Origin: Autumnicola edwardsiae
GTDB lineage: Bacteria > Bacteroidota > Bacteroidia > Flavobacteriales > Flavobacteriaceae
Length of the DNA stretch: 21,830 nucleotides
Assembly: GCF_031846505.1 (NCBI RefSeq)
Contig: NZ_JAVRHP010000055.1
Span: forward strand, 1 to 21,830
Direction: 5' to 3'
Shown: positions 17,001-21,830 of the stretch, one piece after another
Numbering within the stretch: the first letter of the stretch is position 1
Layout of the letters: each line of letters begins with the position of its first letter
Notes under the pieces: model-generated
The model's input: only the letters and a program-made list of their open reading frames with translations
Database searches by the model: none
What the model was told of the DNA's origin: nothing
Program-made: the position numbers and the translations under genes

Positions 17001-17150
17001 AACCTTGTAACATGGTTGCCGGAAGAAAACAGGTTCTCTGATCCTGAATTCAATAACTCTTTCGCAAATTCCAATACCCAGGGTGTTAGTGGTTACCTCC
17101 AGTCGCCACCAACAAGATCTTATGGGTTTAATGTTAATATTGAATTTTAA
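14031..17150 (+). CDS. SusC/RagA-family TonB-linked outer membrane transporter
   Basis: Outer-membrane import channel driven by TonB, working with the SusD-like lid coded next. Of 1039 residues, the first 22 or so are a signal peptide ending ITFAQ. Residues about 25-110 are a carboxypeptidase-regulatory-like beta domain (VTGTVTDDQGLPLPGVNV). A TonB-box-like LDEVVVTALG follows, then the plug (about 115-235) with the family signature LRGFRSIS and ILKGATAAALYGSQAANGAI. The rest is the beta-barrel, ending in the aromatic NVNIEF. The SusD-like gene starts 12 bases after the stop and the third lipoprotein gene again 12 bases later, so the three form an operon. No exact TAnnTTTG lies in the 160-base gap before it, and no anti-sigma or hybrid two-component gene is adjacent. 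Substrate is unknown: no glycosidase or peptidase stands in the operon. Confidence 0.95.
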   Translation: MKRKLKGMLALLMALVVQITFAQEQTVTGTVTDDQGLPLPGVNVIIQGTSTGVQTDFDGEYAIEASMGDVLVFSFIGMETAEYTVGANNEVDVTLSADAAQLDEVVVTALGIEREKKEIAYQTEQVDNEILNLSQPTTATEGLVGKVAGMAVNIQNNGVNPDTQINLRGFRSISQSSTPLYVIDGAIATAGAFNDLNPNDIQDMNILKGATAAALYGSQAANGAIIINTKRGNFDDRFTVGVTTTSTFQEVAYMPDFQNEYGTGWQGAYEPIENTNWGPRFDGVVRQVGPTFEDGTFQELPYSPVEDNLKDFYNQGVTLQNTVYASGGDETSRFYASIGDQTTKGIVPGDDYERQTFRVNASKTLGDLEITLNSTYFRDQTSVVGDDIGSQERPLYWFILNTSNNIPLSNYRDWQNDLYSSPDGYYNGYYQNPYWALDTNRDNDETERIVSNLQASWDINDWLNLTGRLGVNSTTGLGHEWRAEQDYTTAYTRPDPVSSFVTESQYRSLQYTSDLLLTGDFDLSEDFSLRAILGASNFTSKYNFQSIRANNLSIPGFYDISNGTGALVGSVNEENERYYGVYGNFVLGFREFAFLEVSGRNDWTSTLPFEDNANSYFYPAAGVSFVATEAIPSLKGNALNYLKLTANGSIVYNDLDPYQTNEIFIQPGQAPYDDLSFPYGNINGFTVGNNAVDPDIKQEKVSSLELGANLAFFNNRITLNGSYFSTRIEDLITRTSTAPSAGSYTLATNLGELKNEGYEFSLGARLVQTDDFSWNVDANFTHFETTVVDIDPNNPDATEISIASYAGGYGIYAIEGMAFPQVKALAYERSPEGNIIIDPATGYPISGSEEAMGKTTPDYTVGLVNTFRYKGFSLLATLDYRTGHVFYSQLADLMEFTGRSQESVSANRQDFIIPNTVYENANGEFVENTNIPVSGGLQTYWTDQYNVVKENYVRDATALKLREVAINYRVPQSLFQNTAISKLSLGLVGRNLVTWLPEENRFSDPEFNNSFANSNTQGVSGYLQSPPTRSYGFNVNIEF

Positions 17151-17162
17151 AAAAAATAGAAA

Positions 17163-18698
17163 ATGAAAAATATCAGTTTATATTTCATGCTGTTGGTGGC
17201 CGCTCTAAGCGTCACCTCATGCAGCGACGATTTTCTGGATATGAATGACGATCCAAATAATCCAACGTCGGTAAGTCCGGATCTTATACTTCCGGTAGCA
17301 CAAGGCTACTCCGCCAATCTTATATTTTATGATGGAGGAGGTCGTCATGCCAACACTCTTGGGAATCTAATGGCCTACAATTGGAGCCAGGCAGATGGTT
17401 ATTCCTGGTACTACGATGAGTTTCAGTACCTGGTAAACGCCAATTTTTATGATCAAATATGGGATGATACTTATAATCAACCTCTTAGAAATTATCAGGA
17501 GCTACTTAATTACGAAGGTGATATTTACAACAACTATAAAGCTATTGCTAAAGTAATGATGTCTTATCATTTTCAAATGTTAGTAGATGCATACGGGGAT
17601 ATCCCTTATACCGAAGCTCTTCAAAGAGGTGCGAATACCACTCCGGCATACGATGATGCAGAGGCTGTTTACGATAGTCTGATTGTAGATTTGTCAGAAG
17701 CTATTGATTTAATTGACGAAGCCGGTAATGTGGAAAATGTTTTAAATCCTGGAGCTGCAGATGTAATGTATCAGGGTGATATGGAAGCCTGGAAAACGTT
17801 GGCCAATACAGTTAAGCTTAGAATTCTTGTGAGAGAGTCTGGACTTAGTGATAAAGAGGCTTATATTCAGGAAGAAATCAATGAAATCGTAAGTGAAGGT
17901 TCAGGTTTTATAACTGAAAACGCGAGTGTGAATCCAGGTTATGTAAATGAGGAGGATAAACAAAATCCTTTCTGGAGAAGCTTTGGGCTAACAGTTGCGG
18001 GGAACCAGCAAAACAACTTTCAGGCTACAACTGCCACACCTTTTGTTTTGGACTTTTTGAGCAATAGTAGTGACCCTCGTATAAATTATATATATGAGGA
18101 ACCTGATTCCGGGCATAAAGGAGTTCAACAAGGACTTCAAGCCTATCCAGACGAATTTACTGCTGAATTTGTTTCTAATATAGGTCCAGGCTTGCTAAAA
18201 TCAGCTTCTCAGGATGCACCAATTTTTACAGCAGCAGAAAGTTATTTTCTTCAAGCTGAGGCAGCTTTGAAAGGTTACTTAAGTGATGACGCTCAATCCT
18301 TGTATGAATCTGGGATAGCTGCATCCTTTGAATACCTGGAAACTATGGAATTAGTCGATACTGATGGTGATCCTGCTACGGCTCCGGAACTTGTGGAAGC
18401 AGATCCTGCAGATTACTATTCTCAGGATATCGAAAATGTTGGATGGACTGCATCAAGCGACAAACTTGAAGCTATTATTACACAGAAGTGGATTGCATTA
18501 AATGGAATTAACGGATTTGAAGCCTGGATTGAGTACAACAGAACAGGTTACCCGGAAGATCTCCCATTATCCAGGTTGGCACCTGGTAATAACAGACCGG
18601 TAAGGTTATATTATCCTTCCTCTGAGAGATCTATTAATGCTAGTAACGTTCCAGCGCAACCAAATGCGTTTACTGATAAAATATTTTGGGCAAATTAA
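17163..18698 (+). CDS. SusD/RagB-family nutrient-binding lipoprotein (SusD-like_2 type)
   Basis: Surface lipoprotein that caps the SusC-type channel and binds its nutrient. The 511 residues begin with a signal and lipobox VTSC (Cys 20), followed by SDDFLDMNDDPNNPT, the typical start of the SusD-like_2 (PF12771) group. Acidic residues after the cysteine support surface export. Helical TPR-like segments follow, including YKAIAKVMMSYHFQMLVDAYGDIPYTEAL (split here around residues 128-156) and AESYFLQAEAALKGYL near residue 360, both hallmarks of the family. Length is normal. Spacing of 12 bases to both neighbours shows tight operon organisation. Because SusD-like_2 proteins occur with varied substrates, the ligand cannot be named. 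Confidence 0.94.
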   Translation: MKNISLYFMLLVAALSVTSCSDDFLDMNDDPNNPTSVSPDLILPVAQGYSANLIFYDGGGRHANTLGNLMAYNWSQADGYSWYYDEFQYLVNANFYDQIWDDTYNQPLRNYQELLNYEGDIYNNYKAIAKVMMSYHFQMLVDAYGDIPYTEALQRGANTTPAYDDAEAVYDSLIVDLSEAIDLIDEAGNVENVLNPGAADVMYQGDMEAWKTLANTVKLRILVRESGLSDKEAYIQEEINEIVSEGSGFITENASVNPGYVNEEDKQNPFWRSFGLTVAGNQQNNFQATTATPFVLDFLSNSSDPRINYIYEEPDSGHKGVQQGLQAYPDEFTAEFVSNIGPGLLKSASQDAPIFTAAESYFLQAEAALKGYLSDDAQSLYESGIAASFEYLETMELVDTDGDPATAPELVEADPADYYSQDIENVGWTASSDKLEAIITQKWIALNGINGFEAWIEYNRTGYPEDLPLSRLAPGNNRPVRLYYPSSERSINASNVPAQPNAFTDKIFWAN

Positions 18699-18710
18699 AA
18701 TAAGACAAAA

Positions 18711-19775
18711 ATGAAAATACTAAATAAATACTTCCTATTTGCAGTGCTGTTAAGCGTGTCCTTGACATCCTGTTTAGTAGATGATACCGCTATAAGCGAT
18801 ACTTACGACGAGGGACCAAACCTTGTGAGCTTTACAGACGAAAGCTTAATCCTAAGTGCAGAAACTAATGGAGAACAATTTCAAAGAGGAATTCCTATAG
18901 ACATAATTGGGCCTACTTTTGACGAAATAGAGGAGCCTGTAACAGTCCAAATTAATGTAGAGCCAAGTTCAACTGCTGTTGAAGGAGTTCATTACACATT
19001 GGATTCTACAACGCTTACTATTTCTCCTGGTGATGAGCTTCCAATGGATTTGCCAATAACAATTCTTACAGATGGGTTGCAAGCTCCTTTAGATGAAACT
19101 CCTGTTTTAAACTTGACAATTACAGAGGTTTCTTCTGGTGCTGACTTGGTAATAAATGGAAAGAACGATCAACTTTCCGTTAACCTTGCATACTCTTGTC
19201 CTTTTAATGTTATGGATTACGAAGGGACTTACATAGCAACTACAGATCAGTTTGGTATATATACCGGGGACCCTGTGCCGTTTGAGGTAGTAGCCGGTCC
19301 TGGCGAAAACCAAATTACACTTCAGAACGTTTCAGGTCATTCTGAGCAATATGATGTTGTTGTTGATGTAGATCCGGCAACAGGTAATTTAACCGTACCA
19401 TTCCAGCCGGTGTTGAACTCGAATAACCTTGGATATACTTACGGAGAGTTACGTTGGGAAGGAAGTGGTAGCTCCAGTGCTTCTCCCGGGAATTGTATTG
19501 GAAACCTGGATATTACGGCTGGTTATACTGTAGATGCAGGTAGTTTTGGATCTTATAGGACAGTGTTTGAAAGAGTTCCGGAAGGAGGAACAGACACTGG
19601 TTCTGAAGGAGAAGATACAGGTGACACCGATTCTGATGAAGGAGACGACACAGACGGTTCAGAAGAAGAAGATGCAGGTGACACTGATTCTGAAGGAGAC
19701 GACACAGACGATTCTGATTCTGATGAAGGAGATGATTCTGATGAAGGCGACGACACAGACGATTCTGAAGAATAA
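18711..19775 (+). CDS. Sus-operon surface lipoprotein with beta domain and acidic repeat tail
   Basis: Third gene of the Sus-like operon, 354 residues, function unknown. A signal with lipobox LTSC (Cys 21) is followed by LVDD, again a surface-type sequence. Residues about 35-145 resemble Calx-beta/DUF1735-like beta sandwiches common in Sus accessory lipoproteins (AVEGVHYTLDSTTLTISPG is the tell-tale stretch). A second part (about 160-290) has two cysteines, in SCPFNV and GNCIGN, that may form a disulfide. From about residue 294 the protein is only Asp, Ser, Glu, Gly, Thr and one Ala, arranged in repeats. By hand count the whole mature protein has one lysine and four arginines. It probably sits beside the SusC/D complex and may bind substrate or divalent cations; this is inferred from position and composition. 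Confidence 0.85.
   Translation: MKILNKYFLFAVLLSVSLTSCLVDDTAISDTYDEGPNLVSFTDESLILSAETNGEQFQRGIPIDIIGPTFDEIEEPVTVQINVEPSSTAVEGVHYTLDSTTLTISPGDELPMDLPITILTDGLQAPLDETPVLNLTITEVSSGADLVINGKNDQLSVNLAYSCPFNVMDYEGTYIATTDQFGIYTGDPVPFEVVAGPGENQITLQNVSGHSEQYDVVVDVDPATGNLTVPFQPVLNSNNLGYTYGELRWEGSGSSSASPGNCIGNLDITAGYTVDAGSFGSYRTVFERVPEGGTDTGSEGEDTGDTDSDEGDDTDGSEEEDAGDTDSEGDDTDDSDSDEGDDSDEGDDTDDSEE
19611..19772 (+). repeat. Tandem coding repeats of the acidic tail
   Basis: Two related units begin at 19611 and 19668 (57-base period), each with GAAGAT-CAGGTGACAC, GATTCTGA and GGAGACGACACAGACG. The 19-base core GAAGGAGACGACACAGACG occurs at 19638-19656 and 19692-19710, and with one mismatch at 19743-19761; all periods are multiples of three. 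This points to growth by in-frame duplication, and the tail length probably varies between strains. Confidence 0.8.
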
Positions 19776-19781
19776 GAAATA

Positions 19782-19824
19782 AACCATTTTTGGTTAATTA
19801 ACCACCCCTCGGGGTGGTTTTTTT
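19782..19824 (+). terminator. Terminator of the Sus-like operon, with overlapping palindrome
   Basis: AACCACCCC (19800-19808) pairs with GGGGTGGTT (19811-19819), and seven T (19818-19824) follow, so this is a strong intrinsic terminator 24 bases after the last stop. The left arm overlaps a perfect 14-base palindrome TGGTTAATTAACCA (19791-19804), and an extra AACCA stands at 19782-19786, so alternative pairings exist. Confidence 0.9.
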
Positions 19825-19861
19825 GTTTCCGGCAATTTCTGGCTCATTTCATTTAATATCA

Positions 19862-19869
19862 TACTTTTG
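19862..19869 (+). promoter_or_regulatory. -7 box for the putative porin gene
   Basis: TACTTTTG matches TAnnTTTG exactly, 19 bases before the ATG at 19889. A CTG (19839-19841, 20-base spacer) stands in place of the -33 TTG. Confidence 0.55.
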
Positions 19870-19888
19870 TGATATCTCAAAATAAGCA

Positions 19889-21814
19889 ATGAAACAAGTT
19901 TTTTTTACCCTTGTACTTATCTTCTTTTCACTCTTTTCCCGAGCACAGGAAAGGACATTATCACAATCTGGAAATAACGAAGCCGAACCTGGCACAGCAC
20001 AAGAAGATACACTTGCGCCTCCGCCTATTGACTTGTACCAGATAATTTCAATTAATAACGATACTACTTATATAGATACAACCCTCAACATAAAAAAAGA
20101 TTACCGGTTTAATTATCTTAGGAAGGATAACTTCGAACTTTTGCCTTTTTCCAACACAGGGCAGACGTACACTTCCCTTAGTCATGATCCCGAATTTGAT
20201 AAAATTATGCCGCAATTTGTGGCGCAGGCAAGGCACTTTGGCTTTATGGAAGCCGGGGATATTAATTATTATCGCGTACCCACGCCGTTAACCGAACTTT
20301 ATTTTAAAACAGTACCAGAACAGGGGCAGCAACTGGACGCTTTCTTTACGATAAACACTACCGACAGGTTTAACTTCTCAGTAGCTTATAAGGGAGTGCG
20401 GGCGCTCGGTAAATATCAGCATATCCTCACTAGTACCGGTATTTTTCGTACAACGGCCAATTACCGTACAGCGAATAATAAGTATCAGGTGCGTGCCCAT
20501 TTTGTGACTCACGATCTAATGAATGAGGAAAACGGAGGTCTTACAGAGCAGGCACTTGGTCAATATTTAAGAGAAGAAGAAGAATTCGAAGACCGTTCCC
20601 TTCTCGATGTAAGGTTTGAAAATGCGCAAAGCACATTAGACGGAAAACGTTTCTACCTGGATCACGAATATTTTCTTACCAATCCGGCTTTAGATAGCTT
20701 AAGCAGCTTGTCGGTTGGTCATGTCTTCAGTTTTAACTATAAAAAGTTTCAGTTTTCGCAGTCTTCAGCGGCACAGGAGGTTTTCGGAAAATCTTTTGAG
20801 AGCAGTAGCCTTCGGGATGAAACCAGGTTGGAAGAAGTCTATAACGAAGCCAACGTTAAATTCAGAAATAATATCCTGGGAAAGCTGAAATTTCACGCAG
20901 GTTACAATCACTATAATTACGGCTATAATTCTGTTTATATTCTGGAAGACCAAAGTATTACTAATAGGTTGGTAGGTTCTGTAATTTCCGTGGGTGGTGA
21001 ATATCAGAAAAATATAGGTGGCTTTAACCTGGATGCCGAGGCTTCTTTGAATATAGCGGGAGATTTTTCCGGTAATTACTTAAAGGCAACAGCTTCCTAT
21101 TTGCTTAATGAAGAGAATCAAATCGAGTTTGGCTTTAAGCAGAGCAGTAGAAATCCAAACTATAATTTTCTCCTTTATCAAAGCGATTATATTAACCATA
21201 ACTGGCAGAATAACTTTAGTAACATAAATTCCCAGAATCTAAACGTTAAAATTGATTCTGAAAAATTATTTAACGCCACAGCAGATTTTACCCAAATTCA
21301 GAACCATACCTATTTTGGATTAACCGATGCCGGGGTGGTGAAACCTTTCCAGTATGGAGATCAGGTGCGATATTTAAAGGTAAAGGCAGAGCGCGAATTC
21401 GATTTTGGAAAATTTGGCATGTATCATACGCTCATGTATCAAAATGTCTTAAATGGTGCAGATGTGCTAAAATTGCCAGATTTTGTGACCAGAAATTCCT
21501 TTTACTACCAGGACCACTGGTTCCAGAGAGCATTATATCTGCAGACGGGATTTACATTTAAATACTTTTCAGAATACGAAATGAATGGTTATGACCCCGT
21601 TTTAGCAGAATTCTTCGTTCAGAACCAGCAGGAATTAGGTGGATTTCCAGTCGTAGACTTCTTTTTTAACGGAAAAGTACGTCAGACCAGGATCTTTTTT
21701 AAGCTGGAACATCTAAATGCGCTTCTTACAGGAAACGACAACTTTTCTGCTCCCGGTTACCCATACACCGACTTTCTTGTACGTTTCGGGCTGGTCTGGA
21801 ATTTCTTTTTATAG
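19889..21814 (+). CDS. Putative porin (Porin_10 family), outer membrane beta-barrel
   Basis: A 641-residue outer-membrane protein, complete within the window. The first 20 residues (MKQVFFTLVLIFFSLFSRAQ) are a signal peptide, followed by a low-complexity stretch rich in Glu, Ala and Pro to about residue 50. The rest alternates polar and aromatic residues as in a barrel, with repeated phrases such as FNFSVAYKGVRALGKYQHI, YQVRAHFVTHDLMNEENGG and FHAGYNHYNYGYNSVYIL, and ends in FLVRFGLVWNFFL, an aromatic C-terminus suited to BAM-dependent insertion. Such proteins are widespread in Bacteroidota; pore activity is assumed from the family name more than shown. It has its own promoter after the Sus operon terminator, so it is likely a separate transcript. 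The family call rests on my memory of its pattern. Confidence 0.82.
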   Translation: MKQVFFTLVLIFFSLFSRAQERTLSQSGNNEAEPGTAQEDTLAPPPIDLYQIISINNDTTYIDTTLNIKKDYRFNYLRKDNFELLPFSNTGQTYTSLSHDPEFDKIMPQFVAQARHFGFMEAGDINYYRVPTPLTELYFKTVPEQGQQLDAFFTINTTDRFNFSVAYKGVRALGKYQHILTSTGIFRTTANYRTANNKYQVRAHFVTHDLMNEENGGLTEQALGQYLREEEEFEDRSLLDVRFENAQSTLDGKRFYLDHEYFLTNPALDSLSSLSVGHVFSFNYKKFQFSQSSAAQEVFGKSFESSSLRDETRLEEVYNEANVKFRNNILGKLKFHAGYNHYNYGYNSVYILEDQSITNRLVGSVISVGGEYQKNIGGFNLDAEASLNIAGDFSGNYLKATASYLLNEENQIEFGFKQSSRNPNYNFLLYQSDYINHNWQNNFSNINSQNLNVKIDSEKLFNATADFTQIQNHTYFGLTDAGVVKPFQYGDQVRYLKVKAEREFDFGKFGMYHTLMYQNVLNGADVLKLPDFVTRNSFYYQDHWFQRALYLQTGFTFKYFSEYEMNGYDPVLAEFFVQNQQELGGFPVVDFFFNGKVRQTRIFFKLEHLNALLTGNDNFSAPGYPYTDFLVRFGLVWNFFL

Positions 21815-21830
21815 CATTTTTTAATCTTCC

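Noticed and set aside
18259..18275. A 14-base match between the start of the window and the SusD-like gene (around TGAGGCAGCTTTGA)
   Set aside because: Both places encode Glu-Ala-Ala-Leu in helices of unrelated genes; no flanking similarity, so chance.
19553..19756. A Ser/Pro-rich minus-strand frame
   Set aside because: It is the antisense of the acidic repeats, which stay open in several frames because of their composition.
19590..19772. Possible CRISPR-like array
   Set aside because: Repeats are in frame, imperfect, with no unique spacers of constant length, and lie inside a coding region.

Overview
The window reads as chromosomal DNA of a Bacteroidota bacterium, most likely a marine or salt-tolerant member of the Flavobacteriaceae. 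The reasons are a SusC/SusD outer-membrane pair, a Porin_10-type putative porin, lipoproteins with acidic residues just after the lipobox cysteine, TAnnTTTG-type -7 boxes, AT-rich leaders without clear Shine-Dalgarno sites, and a LysS with a C-terminal extension. The genus cannot be fixed from this sequence alone.

Layout. (1) 1-3727, plus strand: the 3' part of a Cu+-type P1B ATPase (copA; it begins upstream of the window, inside its HMA domain), then an ArsP-like permease, closed by a bidirectional terminator. (2) 3785-7470, minus strand: a very acidic, lysine-free lipoprotein with two DUF7282-like domains, then a large zinc metalloprotease lipoprotein (DUF5117/DUF5118 type). The two upstream regions share an exact 14-bp motif. 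(3) 7471-7789: a gene-poor divergent promoter region, followed by a 78-residue helical protein. (4) 8103-10797: lysS (minus), divergent from a two-gene unit made of a 52-residue Pmp3/YqaE-like membrane protein and lipB. (5) 10798-13869, minus: rnhB followed by a large lipoprotein of unknown function with a probable C-terminal beta-propeller. (6) 14031-19775, plus: a three-gene operon of SusC-like TonB-dependent transporter, SusD-like lipoprotein, and a surface lipoprotein with a repetitive Asp/Ser/Glu/Gly/Thr tail, ended by a strong terminator. (7) 19889-21814, plus: a putative porin that is complete within the window.

How the genes relate. Much of the window serves the cell envelope: metal export, outer-membrane nutrient uptake, surface lipoproteins, a probably periplasmic protease and a porin. 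Housekeeping genes (lysS, lipB, rnhB) sit between. The Sus-like operon has no degradative enzyme next to it here, so its substrate is unknown. I found no insertion sequence, CRISPR array, tRNA, rRNA or phage gene. The clearest oddities are a GC-rich palindromic repeat embedded in frame between two metal-binding modules of copA, the lysine-free DUF7282-like lipoprotein, the acidic repeat tail in the Sus operon, and the shared upstream motif. I do not see a convincing wholly new multi-gene system.
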